Source: Selaginella tamariscina
Lineage: Eukaryota > Streptophyta > Lycopodiopsida > Selaginellales > Selaginellaceae
Assembly: GCA_003024785.1 (NCBI GenBank)
Contig: PUQB01000945.1
Span: 1-64,000 of the forward strand
Length of the DNA stretch: 64,000 bases
Reading direction: 5' to 3'
This document shows, piece by piece, positions 13,107 through 25,985 of the stretch. Made by a program: the position numbers and the translations under genes. The notes under the pieces were generated by a model. The model had not been told where the DNA came from. It worked only from the letters and a program-made list of their open reading frames with translations, and ran no database searches. Each line of letters begins with the position of its first letter. Within the stretch, counting starts at the first letter, position 1.

Positions 13107-14442
13107 ATTATGATGAAAACACATGATATAGAAAGAATCCATGAAATGGAATTTAGTTATTTAATGTTATTCATAAATGACCAAATTCATAAATAAAATT
13201 TTATATTTTTTAATAGTTTGAAAACACAATAAAAGGAAAATGTTCTTACATCAAAACCCAAGACTAGATTAAAAAAAAAAAAAGATTTACAAATTAGAAA
13301 AAAAAATAAAAATAATAATTACTCAATTTTGTTCATATTGGAATTTTAAACTATTCAAAATACAAAATTTTATTATTTCTTTATGAAGAAACATAAATCT
13401 CAACCGTCCAATTACTAAACATCATAAGTATATTCTCATGTATGCTAAGCATATTGTTAAATATATTCTTAGATTGCAGGCATGAATTAATCTTCTTAAT
13501 AACGTGGCATTGTCCAAAAATGGGCTAATTCCACAGAAGACCTCGTCTCAATGCCACAAAGAGATGTAGAGAGGATGCAGAATTAGCCGATTTAATTGTC
13601 ACCATGGAGGGCTATGTCTTCATGTAATTTGCAAGAAATGGAGCTGTTACTGGTTGATTCGAGAGATAATTTCATCATTCACATGTATATCTCAGCTCTG
13701 AAGAACGAAATTCAAACAAAGCACATACATTGCTTGCAACTTACATGAACACAAAGCAATGACTGTGATCTTGTAATCTCACATGGATACAATGGGGTAT
13801 TCTACCATTATTGAAACAGCAACATGGATGCATGCACTTTCGAGCAATGCATTTGTGTTTATGCAAATTGCAATTCAATTGCTCGACTGTTAAAACAACG
13901 CTGAATCCACACCGCCCAAAACACCCATCGCAACCGTTTACATAGAATATTCTATTAGTATGAACCCTACTTCTTTTCCCCTTGAGGCGCTCGTCTTGTG
14001 GAGCGGATTAGGAACGCTCTGTCGATCGGTATGATTAAAATGTCAATTTATCCAGGATAATTGCAAAAATTTGATTGAATCGGTAGATTATCCTGTAAAT
14101 TCTGTGTAATATATAAGAATGTACATAAGCAATGAATGTCTGAATTTTCTCTGGTTCTTAGCATGGTTACTGCAAGATTATGGTCTGCCTGATAGTTCGT
14201 TATTACAAAACATATACGATTAAATTACTAATTATGTTGGAATTCTATTCGGTTTTTATTTTGCATTTTCAATGTACAAACTCGAAGTGCCTTTTACACC
14301 ATTAGGCTATAATATCATCTAGAAACTTATAATATATTCATTATGTGTTTATACACGCAAGTATATAATAAATATATCGCCTCTGAATGTACACTTGAAC
14401 ATTATTTTATCTATGTATTCATTTATTTATACATGTAGAAAC

Positions 14443-14572
14443 CAATGATATATGCCGTAGTAAAAAAATGTTATAGATTAATAATTAAATTAGATTAATA
14501 ATTAATAAATTAATAATTAAATTAGTAATTAAATATTTCTATAGCATTTTTCGACTATGAATTTAATCACAA
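14443..14572. mobile_element. hAT-type MITE, copy 1
   Basis: This 130-bp non-autonomous element is flanked by a perfect 8-bp target duplication gtagaaac (14435-14442 and 14573-14580). Copies 1 and 3 of the surrounding module (near 7561-7580 and 24570-24590) carry the single, uninterrupted site, which proves the insertion. Inverted ends share the words gtagt..aaaaatg..ta. The middle is a tandem of attaataattaa units. The 8-bp duplication and CA-type ends indicate hAT. Confidence 0.92.
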
Positions 14573-14633
14573 GTAGAAACTACGTATAAAAATGTGTACT
14601 TATTTATACATAAGTTAAATAATCATACTTTCA

Positions 14634-15529
14634 GACAAGATGTCGTTTGTGTCGGTACCTGTGCTGGAGTGGGAAGGTCAAATCTACCTCCTTACACCCC
14701 GGTCAATGGTCCTCTTCCATCGACATGCTAACTACCAATTGAACCATTCAATCGATAACTTACAAAGTTACAAATGTGTTCGATTGTGGTCAATCACGCT
14801 CTGATGTTTGGTGGACTTAATGCTCTGCAACTGCATCTGCTGGACTGCGTACAACAAGTGATCCGTGGTCTTACATTTCTCTTGGAGTTTCAGTTGGAAC
14901 GCTGCGTGAAGTTGATTTTTGGCACTTCAAGTGCTCCACCGCCTCCACAGCCTCGGCAGGAGGTATCACACACACACAATAAATAATTTCCCATTTGACA
15001 GCGACGAACTATTCTTATAACGGCTGAAACATATGATGCCGTCTATCATACAGCTGTATCGATGGGGTTGACTATGTAAGACAACTAACCGGACAGCACA
15101 GGAAGATTATTGTTTCAATACAAGATGTGCATTTCTTGTGTGTGCTACTTGAAAAAAAAGTGGCAGACATGATGTTTTATCTGGGTCTCCACGTCATTAA
15201 ATTTATTCAAATTGACTATTTCACAAGTACTCTCGCTTTCACTCTTACTATTTTTTTTCTCATATTCTCTTTCTCTCTCTCTCATCCTTCTTTTCTCTCA
15301 CTCTCTCACTCTCTCTCTCACACACACACTCACACATTTTGTGTACATAGATATTAGGAACGGGTTGATCCGGTTTATGGAGAGCTTAAATAATATAGGA
15401 CATGATAAATCGATATTCAATGGAATGATATGGGAAATCTCTGAAGAAGGAAGGCTTGATGACATTCTAAACAGGGCATTTTTCAATTTCACAATGGCCG
15501 TTTTCCAACTTTAAGTTCTACTCGAGAGG
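14634..15529 (+). other. Coding-looking unit of unknown family, copy 2
   Basis: This is the best preserved copy. Blocks are VPVLEWEGQIYLLTP near 14652-14697, ALMFGGLNALQLHLLDCV near 14801-14850, FLCVLLEKKVADMMFYLGL near 15130-15187, and NGLIRFMESLNNIGHDKSI near 15358-15415, the last continuing into EEGRLDDILNRAFFNF. It has the same CT/CA intron-like tract and the same donor as copy 1. I cannot name the family. Confidence 0.42.
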
Positions 15530-16309
15530 TAATATATTATATTCTTAAAACTATATTTGTTATATACTTACTATATGCATATGTATCTTACAAATAAATC
15601 TTGCACTTTGGTTTTTAAAATTGTTTTCTTCATTATTATTTAATCTATATTTCAATTTAAACTCTCTCTCTACTCTCCGGCCCGCACATACACACAAAGC
15701 ATTAAGATATACTACATTAATAAGGACGTGACTGTGTGATTGACTTGCTGAGTCGCACAAACAAAGGGAAAATAAATTATTACGTACTGAGACAAAACTA
15801 TGTAAGATGTAGTTACGTAGTTTGAATAATTAAGAATACATTTTCTTTGTAAGTCATAACCCTCTATTATAATATTCTTTTAATGTTTTTTGAACATCAC
15901 TTATCGGTTTATATCTCAACTACGAGCTGCACATATTTTCCGCGCTGTATACATTGCGCATATACAAAACATTATATTTTTATGCTAGACAAAATATGGT
16001 TTGACTCTTTATATTTGAACTGATTGAGTTTTTTATGTAAATGTGAAATTATTGATGGTGTTAAGTAAATATGCATGAGAAATTTCATAGGTACATAAAT
16101 AATTGTCCCTAATTTTGATACTTATAAAACAAAAACATTACATGTGTTAAATTCAATAAATAATAATTAATTTTAAATTTAATTATATAAATCACATAAA
16201 CATAAATAAATTTTCTATAAGCAATAAAATCCTTCATTATTATTAATATGTACATGTATATTAAGCATTTCAACAAAGATACACACATTGTATTTACATG
16301 AGAGATTTA

Positions 16310-16312
<3 letters not shown>

Positions 16313-16395
<83 letters not shown>
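16313..16395. repeat. (TA)n microsatellite
   Basis: About 80 bp of TA dinucleotides. The matching place in copy 1 (about 9268-9282) has only a few units, so the tract expanded after duplication. Confidence 0.95.
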
Positions 16396-17004
16396 TGTAC
16401 TAAATTTCATAACATTGTTATGTTTTTGTGTATGTATTTGTTGCACTGGAAAACTTAAGGGTTTTAACTAATTGCATGCAGCAATTTAAATATCAAGTAA
16501 TTAGAAAATTTAAACGAATTAAATTTAAATATAAATAACTCAATATTTTCAAAATTATAAATTATTTAAGTTCAAGAAAACTCATTTTAAAATATGAACA
16601 AAAGACTATTATAATTATTTATTTATTCAAATTTTATATGTATGTGGTGAGAATGGTTTACCTCTCTTAAACTTGGGACAGCCTGGCCTGGCCAGAGCCC
16701 ATCAACCGTCCGATTCAAAGGCCTGTTGGGGACCATCTGACGGTAGAATATGAAAATCACCCTGTTTTTACCACTCTCGTTTACGTTGATAAAATAATTA
16801 ATATACAAATTAAATAAAATTATAATATTAACAAGCAGATTACACAATACCTTTAATATAATATATAACATATATATAAAAATGGGGGGGCGTACAATCC
16901 ATAAGTGTGTCCGTACCCAGTCCATGAATAGTTGTATACATGATATACGCTTATAATGTTTGTATCTAAGCACTCTCTCTCTCTACAAACACACACACAC
17001 ACAA

Positions 17005-17310
17005 GTTTACATTATGTTATAGGTTCAAAGGACAGCTATCCCACTGGTTACCGTCCATTGTGGATGCGAGGGATGTTGCTAAATCCCACATTCTCGCATT
17101 TGAGGACGAGTTTCTAATGGACTATATTTTACTGTGGGATGGAATATTGTCACCACACGCACGTGCGCACGCGCGCACTATTAACGTTAACAATTATCTT
17201 TAACCCTTAAATCTTTGTATTTTTAAAGACCATACGATGAAGTAGGCTATTGTCCAAGGAAGATTTGTAATGACAAGGTTCTAACCTTGATTAGGGAGAT
17301 TATTCCACTT
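17005..17310 (+). pseudogene. Isolated exon-5 and terminal-exon pieces of the reductase-like gene
   Basis: Positions 17022-17130 match exon 5 of copies B and C up to 'gaggacgag', then diverge. A stray terminal exon follows at about 17235-17310. This looks like a fifth, mostly deleted copy squeezed between modules. Confidence 0.65.
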
Positions 17311-17587
17311 GAGCGAACATTGATTGACACAGACATGATAAAAGCTTATTGTTCAGCTAAATTTTCATGTTTTTTTTTAACAAAACGAAACGTTTCAACT
17401 CAAGACTCAGATTATTGTAAGAGTTTTTACATTTCAATTCTTGACATTCTTTCCATTTTGAAGTAGCATTTAATATAAGTTTATAATTCCTTAGGTGTAA
17501 GTTATTTAACCCATATTAACCTTTATATTGTAAGATATATGTGTATATGTAGGATGTGTGGGTTTATCTACTGATGATATGTTTACA

Positions 17588-17690
17588 GGGAGATGGATAT
17601 CATTGACATGATGATTGAAAGACTTCCAGTACCTATAATCCAAATGCGTGTTAGGACGCTAAACCTAGAACAAAGGGTTACTACAGTAAA
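17588..17690 (+). other. Exon-like segment of unknown origin, copy 2
   Basis: Near-identical to 10227-10330, with acceptor ttacag and the same frame. Copy number therefore follows the module rather than selection. Confidence 0.35.
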
Positions 17691-17730
17691 TGTGCGTGTG
17701 CGTGTGTAAACAAATACATTATGTGTATAT

Positions 17731-18243
17731 GTTAGCCAAAAAGAGGCGGAGAAGCTAGCTTGGAAGCTAAGTAAGGAGTATAAGCTAGATCTTGTTGTGC
17801 TGTGTCCTCCAGTGGTATTTGGACCACTTCTTCTCAACCCTAGCAACTTATATCTCAAGCAATTTATCGATGGTAATCTCTCTCTCTTTCAAACACACAC
17901 GTGCGCGAGTATTATGTTATAGGTTCAAAGGGTAACTATCCCACTTGTTGCCGTCCATTGTGGATGTGAGGGATGTTGCTAAAGCCCACATTCTGGCATT
18001 TGAGGACGAGTCTGCTAATGGACTATATGAATATTACACTCCAAGTGATGCTAGATATTCTCAAGAAATAGTTGCACCAGTTGCCGCATGCCCACGATTA
18101 AGTGTACTGTCACACACACACTTAACTTTAACCATTATTTTAAGCTAGCTTTAACCCTTAAATCTTTGTATTTTGTAAAGACCATATAGCTATCGTCCAA
18201 GGAAATTTGTAATGACAAGGCTCTAGCCTTGATTAGGGAGTAG
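17731..18243 (+). pseudogene. Reductase-like pseudogene, copy C (3' half only)
   Basis: Same partial structure as copy B: exon 4 (about 17731-17872), exon 5 (17923-18103) and terminal exon (about 18181-18243). Exon 5 is the cleanest of all copies, reading PSIVDVRDVAKAHILAFE and then GLYEYYTPSDARYSQEIV. Exon 4 has lost one base in the AAAACAG run after the catalytic YMLAK, and the terminal exon has lost two bases. Exon 5 shares with copy B the frame slip before the PSIVDV block, so that lesion predates their duplication. Confidence 0.85.
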
Positions 18244-19011
18244 AGGTAAAGTGTGCACGTTTATGAATAATACGTGCATATGTTTCCATTTGAAATATTG
18301 AAAGTTTGGGGTTTAGGGCAGAATAACCAGGTATTTAAAAAAGTTTTTAAAAAATTTGGAGCAATAAGAAATAAATAATTTGTTTGTAATCATAATTTTA
18401 TTCACTATTACATCGTTACCACACAATTTTAATCTTTACAACACAATTAGACTTTTTAGCTGCAGTAGATTTTACATTTTTATAGCAAAGCCCCTCTTTG
18501 GTAGTCACTTGTAAACAAAGTTAGCAGTTGCAGATCTTGACAGGGGCACATGTTGTCCACAAAGTTTTATGTGTATATATGTGTGTGGGGTGTATGTTCG
18601 AGTATACATACCTAGATCTATATAAGGCAAGTAAGTGAATGAGTCTAGTTTAAATAATTTGAAAACACTAATAGGATAAAACCATTATGATTAAAACACA
18701 TGATATAGAAAGAATCCATGAAATGGAATTTAATTATTTATTGTTATTCATAAATGACCAAATTCATAAATAAAATTTTGTATTTTTTAATAGTTTGAAA
18801 ACACAATAAAAAAGAAAATGTTCTTACATTTAAATATACATAAATATAAAACCCAAGACTAGAAAAAAAAAAAAAGTTTACAAATTAGAAAAAAAAAAAA
18901 ATTACTCAATTTTGTTCATATTACAATTTTAATATGAGAATATATATATATTTTTTCCCTCAAATATTATGTTTCAAACTATTCAAAATACAAAATTTAT
19001 TATTTATTTAG

Positions 19012-20294
19012 GGTCCTGCCCATGAGACTTAAACAAGTTTATGCTATTAACCCCACCAAATAAATGTGTGTTTCCCATACCTTTTAATAAATTTAATGCA
19101 TCATCTTAAACCTTAAAGAAATCACCTTTATTCGAGTTCAACCTCTATAAGACAACGAGGGGTAATTGACCATAACTAACTAGTCATTGGGTTAATATTT
19201 AGTGACAACACGAGTGTGCATCATAAGCGAGCACAAATGTTTTGCTAAGCAAACCTTCAAAGCTAAGTTTGGACAACCTTAAGCATATAGGCCCTAGCTA
19301 TCGAGCTTAGGTTGTTCATAGGCATGTTCACACACCTTCGAGATGAACACCCATAGCTAAGTGTGCAAACTAGCACATCTGTTCTAACCTCCCTTAAGTA
19401 GAGGCCTAAAGCTTAGCACCTTGAAGCAAGCACAAACATGTCTGCTTACCAAGATCTCCAACCCCTCAACATTAACCCCAAAGGGTGTGCCTTGGGTTGT
19501 ATTGTATACATCCATTTTAGCATTATACATTTCATGTGACAGCATTCCAAGACTTAGCCTATCGACATAGCCCCTAGAGATAAGAGTTGCATATGATACC
19601 ACAAATGTGGCTCACAAATGCCAATCCTAAATCTCCCTATGTGAACCCGTTTGCTAAGATCTTACACAATTAGACAAGGGACAATGCTCACATGTGAGTT
19701 AGGATGTGTTGCCTTTCCTTAGCTGTGAGTGTCGTTCTTAACTTGACATGGAAGAGGAAGCTAAAACAAGCCTCAACTTCTAACTAAGTTAAATGTGTAT
19801 TCCAACAATACCTTTAAATGTGTGAATAGGTTACCAGATGAAGGAAGTTATTGGCTAACTCCTTAAATACATATGACTACTATACCTTATCTGTATGACG
19901 GAGCCACCCCCTTTAAAATGTTGTCTTAGAATGTGGGTTGACACTAAATTCTAGTCCCAATACAAAAGGACTCGGTGAGTTTAACCAAACAACCACCAAC
20001 CCAAAACCCTACCCCGAGGGTTTAGAGCATGGGGTTAGAAAAACCCTAGGGTTAGGTCAACATTAGGAGTGTTTTTAGGTATACTAACATACCAAACTCA
20101 TCAGAACTAACCAAGAATCCAACGCTAAGACTTAAGAGAGAGTTTTAAGTAAAGCTTTTTAAAAGATAAGTTTTACCTTTGCTTAGAATTTCTCGAGATG
20201 TTTAATAACAACCAACAAATATACTTTAAATATTTAAATGTATTAAGCAGGGTTGTTTCTCATTATATCTAGGGCTCGTCAATAGACTCGATAA
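19012..20294. repeat. 1.3-kb block R, copy 2
   Basis: This is the second copy of the block at 11731-13030, with the same left boundary inside the module tail. The right side passes into unique sequence. A minus-strand frame near 19384-19602 is short and not conserved in copy 1. Confidence 0.7.
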
Positions 20295-20299
20295 GTAAC

Positions 20300-21410
20300 A
20301 AAAATCAACTTTCAAAATAAAGATAAAGATCAGAGTAAAAACTATGACAACACACATGCGCATGCACACACAAAATGTGACCTTATAAATTCATGAGTAG
20401 GGCCATTTAAGAAGTTTAACTTTAACCCTCTCATAAGTGGTAGGATCTAGGCCATTATGTTTTGTATTAAGAAAATATGATATCATTAGTAAGAAGTTAT
20501 CTAAAACTTATATATTTGATATAAAATTCATTATATTATGTGTATATCAGCATTTCAACTTTATATTAAATATTTAATTATTCATTTTTTTCCTTGGACA
20601 TGCTTACATTGATGTGCATGTGTGCACGTGTTATGAATCATCAAATATACTGAGACAATGCTGATGTCGATACTAAAAATATTTTAAGATATTTTAGGAA
20701 TATTCTATGTATAACAAGTTGTTTAGCAATTGCCATGTAGGCGTAAAAAGAAATATACCAAAGTATTAAAGACTTATGTTCTAAATCATATATAAGGATT
20801 AATGGTCCATATTGAGTTTTTAAAAAATTCCACATTAGGAATATGTTACAATGTCTTCTTATATTGCTCTTCTTTTTCTCTATTATATCTTTTTTTTAAT
20901 TTCAATTAGTGTTCCACACTTCTTTCCAATTAATGTTTTTACACCCTAGGTCATAAAACAATTAAAGACATGCTATTTTTTTACTTAGATCCCAACACTA
21001 TTTCTGACATGATTAAGCTTGTAATTCGATGATAATTGATTATTTAAGTGGCAATATGAGCACAAGCAACAAATTTGTTTTTCCATTTCTCTCTCCTTTT
21101 TGTACTTTTCCAGCTCTTAATGTGCATGTAACTCCCTCAACATTATCATGAGCAACTTCAATCAAATTGGCTTGTGTTTGGAATCTCTCATATTATTTCT
21201 GCTGTTCTTTTCGCACGTGCAAGTGGACTGCAGAACAAACTAACAATGATAAATACTATTGTTTATAGAAACATCTATACATAAATACAGAGTTACGGAG
21301 TTGTGTATACGTGTGTATAGTTATCTCTCTCTTACGTGTACATTTTGATAAACTTGGAAATCTCCTGGAAAGCGTTTTCGATTTACATTTAAATATGTGA
21401 ATGAGTCTAA
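20300..21410. other. AT-rich unique spacer between modules
   Basis: I see no gene. A stretch near 21360-21400 ('gatttacatttaaata') resembles pieces at 27275 and 27590. Confidence 0.6.
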
Positions 21411-21669
21411 ATTTCGTGAATTTATATTAATTCATATAAGTTTTAAACTATCATTCATCATAAAATTATTTAAGAGATAAAACACATGTATCAAAATTAT
21501 AAACTCATATATATATGAGTTTAAGACTTTTAAAAACTCAAATATATGTGAGTCTGCACTATGTGTTTATAGTATAAGTTTAAATTTTTTTTTTTTAATG
21601 CAACCAGCTTTTTAAGTTTGTATTTAATTGTGTGTGTGTAGTTTGGATCTGCATTATTATCCTCGAATA

Positions 21670-22753
21670 ATGGCAAAGACTGTATGTGTGACTGGTTCAT
21701 TGCCTCATGGATTGTTCTTAAGCTTCTCTAGAGGGGCTACAGAGTTCATGGCACTGTTCAAAACCCAGGTATGTCAAATCTACACACACACACACACAAC
21801 TTGTGATTGTACGGCAGATGACAATAAGAAGTACGGACGGTTGAAGCAGCTTGAGGGAGCTAAGGAGAGACTAATCCTTTTCAAAGCTGATCTTCTCGAC
21901 TACGACTCTTTGCTCCCTGCTATACATTGGTTGTGATGCCGTCCTTCATACTGCTTGCCCTGTAGATTTAAGTTAAATACACACATATTATATACACGTG
22001 CTATACACATAGACATATATATATACACACACATACAGGAAGTGATGGAACCTGCACTGAAGGGCATAGACAATGTCCTAAGAGCTTGTTCCCAGGAGAA
22101 GGCTAAACATGTGGTAATGACCTCCTTGACCAACCGGAAGATGCTGTTGTAAATAAGAGCTATTGGAGTGATTCTGATTACCGTAGGGAAACGGTGTGCG
22201 TGCGTGTGCGTGCGTGCGTGTGTGTGTAAACAAATACAATATGTGTATATGTTAGCCAACAGAGGCGGAAAAGCTAGCTTGGAAGCTAAGGAGTATAAGC
22301 TAGATCTTGTTTTATATCCTCCAGTGGTTTTTGGACCACTTCTTCAGCCAACAATCAACTAGCAACTTATATCTCAAGCAATTTATTGATGGTAATCTCT
22401 CTCTCTCTCTCACACACACACACGCGCACGCGCGAGTAATATTATGTTATAGGTTCAAACGATAGCTATCCCACTTGTTGCCCAATTGTGGATGTGAGGG
22501 ACATTCTGGCATTTGAGGACGAGTCTGCTAATGGATGACATGAATATTACATTCAAAGTGATGTTAGATATTCTCAAGAAATGGTTGCACCAGTTGCCGC
22601 ATGCCCACGATTAAGTGTACTGTCACACACACACACACTTAACTTTAACCATTATTTTAAGCTAGCTTTAACTCTTAAATCTTTGTAGTTTTTAAAGGCT
22701 ATTGTCCAAGGAAGATTTATAATAACAAGGCTCTAACCTTGATTAGGGAGTAG
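21670..22753 (+). pseudogene. Reductase-like pseudogene, copy D
   Basis: This is the most complete copy: exon 1 about 21670-21768, exon 2 21818-21970, exon 3 22039-22192, exon 4 about 22250-22391, exon 5 22457-22624, terminal exon about 22697-22753. It shares with copy A the damaged glycine-rich loop after MAKTVCVTG and the slip before CDAVLHTACPVD, so A and D duplicated after the gene had already died. Exon 4 has extra small deletions, and the exon 3 donor region is altered. The upstream 250 bp (21415-21660) are also duplicated before copy A. Regulation cannot be judged. Confidence 0.85.
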
Positions 22754-24631
22754 AGGTAAAGTGTGTGTAAATTTTCTCTTTGGAATGTATGTTTTCCTTC
22801 GTTAACAGGGTTAATGCATTTCATCTATATACATGACTTGGTATATATAAACTTTCTTAAATATATTTCTTACAAGTTGAAGAACTCGTTTATGAATAAT
22901 ACGTGCATATGTTTTCATTTGCAATATTGAAAGTTTGGAGAAATAAGAAATAAATAATTTGTTTGTAATCATAGTTTTATTCACTATTACATCGTTACCA
23001 CACAATTTTAACAATTAGACTTTTTAGCTGCAGTAGATTTTGCATTTTTATAGCAAAGCCCCTCTTTGGTAGTCACTTGTAAACAAAGTTGGCAGTTGCA
23101 GATCTTGCAGGGAGCGCATGTTGTCGACAAAGTTTCATGTGTATATATGTGTGTGTGTGGGGTGTATGTTCAAGTATACACATAGATCTATATAAGGCAA
23201 GTAAGTGAATGAGTCTAGTTTAAATAATTTGAAAACACTAATAGGATAAAACCATTATGATTAAAACACATGATATAGAAAGAATCCATGAAATAGAATT
23301 TAGTTATTTATTGTTATTCATAAATGACCAAATTCATAAATAAAATTTTGTATTTTTTAATAGTTTGAAAACACAATAAAAAGGAAAATGTTCTTACATC
23401 AAAACCCAAGACTAGAAAAAAAAAAAAAGATTTACAAATTAGAAAAAAAAAAAAAAACAATTACTCAATTTTGTTCATATTGGAATTTTTAACTATTCAA
23501 AATACAAAATTTTATTATTTCTTTATGAAGAAACAAAATCTCAACTAAACATCATAAGTATATTCTCATGTATGCTAAGCATATTGTTAAATATATTCTT
23601 AGATTGCAGGCATGAATTAATCTTCTTAATAACGTGGCATTGTTCAAAAATGGGCTAATTCCACAGAAGACCTCGTCTCAATGCCACAAAGAGATGTAGA
23701 GAGGATGCAGAATTAGCCGATTTAATTGTCACCATGGAGTGGAGGGCTGTGTCTTCATGTAATTTGCAAGAAATGGCAGCTGTTACTGGTTGATTCGAGA
23801 GATAATTTCATCATCCGCATGTATATCTCAGCTCTGAAGAACGAAATTCAAACAAAGCACATACATTGCTTGCAACTTACATGAACACAAAGCAATGACT
23901 GTGATCTTGCAATCTCACATGGATACAATGGGGTATTCTACCCATTTTGAAACAGCAACATGGATGCATGCACTTTCGAGCAATGCATTTGTGTTTATGC
24001 AAATTGCAATTCAATTGCTCGACTGTTAAAACAACGCTGAATCCACACACCCAGCACATAGAATATTCTAGAATATTCTATCAGTAAGAACCCTACTTTT
24101 CCCCTTGAGGCGCTCGTCTTGTGGAGCGGATTAGGAACATTCCGTCGATAGGTATGATTAAAATGTTAATTTATTTGGGATAATTGTAAAAATTTGATTG
24201 AATCGGTAGATTATCTTGTAAAATTCTATGTAGTATTTAAGAATGTACATAAGCAATGTGAGTTTTGAATGCCTCTGAATTTTTTTTGGTTCTTAACATG
24301 GTTATTGTAAGATTATGGTCTACCTGATAATTCGTTATTACAAAATATACATGATTAAATTACTAATTATGCTTGGAACTCTATTCGGTTTTTATTTTGC
24401 ATTTTCAATATACAAACTCGAAATGCCTTTTATATCCTTAGGCTATAATATCATTTAGAAACTTATAATATATTTATTATGTGTTTATACACGCAAGTAT
24501 ATAATAAATATATCACTTCTAAATGTACACTTGAAACATCATTTTATCTATGTCTTTATTTATTCATACATGTAGAAACTACATATCAAAATGTGTACTT
24601 ATTTATATAAGCTAAATAATCATACTTTCAA

Positions 24632-25162
24632 ATAATGTAGTTTGTGTCGGGTATCTGTGTTGGATCGAAAGGGTCAAATCTACCTTCTTACATCCTGGTT
24701 AATGGTCCTTTTCCATCTAATGAATGACATGTTAACTACCAATTGAATCATTCAATCGATAACTTACAAATGTGTTCGATTGTGGTCAATCACGTTCTGA
24801 TGTAGCTGCATGTGCTGGATTACGTGCAACAAGTGATCCGTGGTCTTGCATTTCTCTTAAAGTTTCAGTTGGAACGTTATGTGAAGTTGATTTTCGGCAT
24901 TTCAAGTGCTCCATCGCCTCCACAGCCTCAGCAAGAGGTATCACACACACCCACAATAAATAATTTCTCATTTGACAGCGACAAGCTATTTTTATAGCGA
25001 CTAAAACGCATGATGCCGTCTATCATATAGTCGTATCAATGGGGGTCGACTGACTACATAAGATAGCTAACCGAATAGCACAGGAAGATTGTTGTTTTTA
25101 TACAAGATGCATTCCTTGTGTGTGCTGCTTGAAGAGAAAGTGGCGAACATGCTATTTTATTG
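24632..25162 (+). other. Coding-looking unit of unknown family, copy 3 (truncated)
   Basis: Matches copies 1 and 2 from the N-terminal block to the start of the VLLEEKVANML block, then stops abruptly at about 25162, where an inverted copy begins. Confidence 0.4.
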
Positions 25163-25164
25163 TT

Positions 25165-25985
25165 CCTGTGCTATCTAGTTAGTTGTCTTATGCAATTGTA
25201 TAATAAATGGCATCATGCGTTTCAGCCGTTATAAGAATAGTTTGTCGCTATCAAATGGGAAATTATTTATTGTGTGTGTGTGTGATACCTCCTGCTGAAG
25301 TTGTGGAGGCGATGGAACACTTGAAGTGTTGAAAATCAACTTCACGCAGCGTTTCAACTGAAACTCCAAGAGAAATGCAAGACCATGGATCATTTGCTAC
25401 ATGCAGTCCAGCACATGCAGCTATAGACATTAAGTTTACCAAACATCAGAGCTTGATTGACCACAATCGAACACATTTGTAAGTTATTGATTAAATGGTT
25501 CAATTGGTAATTAACATATCCTTCTGGAAGAGGACCATTGACTAAAGTTTAAGGAGGTAGATTTGACCCTCCCGCTCCAGCACAGGTATCCATGTTGCTA
25601 TTTCAACAATGGGTAGAATACCCCATTGTATCCATGTGAGATTGCAAGATCACAGTCATTGCTTTGTGTTCATGTAAGTTGCAAGCAATGTATGTGCTTT
25701 GTTTGAATTTGTTCTTCAGAGCTGAGATATACATGCGCATGATGAAATTATCTCTCGAATCAACCAGTAACAGCTGCCATTTCTTGCAAATTACATGAAG
25801 ACATAGCCCTCCATGGTGACAATTAAATCGGCTAATTCTGCATCCCTCTACATCTCTTTGTGGCAGGTCTTCTGTAGAATTAGCCCATTTTTGAACAATG
25901 CCACGTTATTAAGAAGATTAATTCATGCCTGCAATCTAAGAATATATTTAACAATATGCTTAGCATACATGAGAATATAAGTACT
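25165..25985 (-). repeat. Inverted arm of a foldback
   Basis: From 25165 the sequence is the reverse complement of the module just read: first the unknown unit, then, after skipping roughly 800 bp, the upstream noncoding part. It ends at 'catgagaatata'. The two arms meet almost without a spacer, so this is a large imperfect palindrome. Confidence 0.88.
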
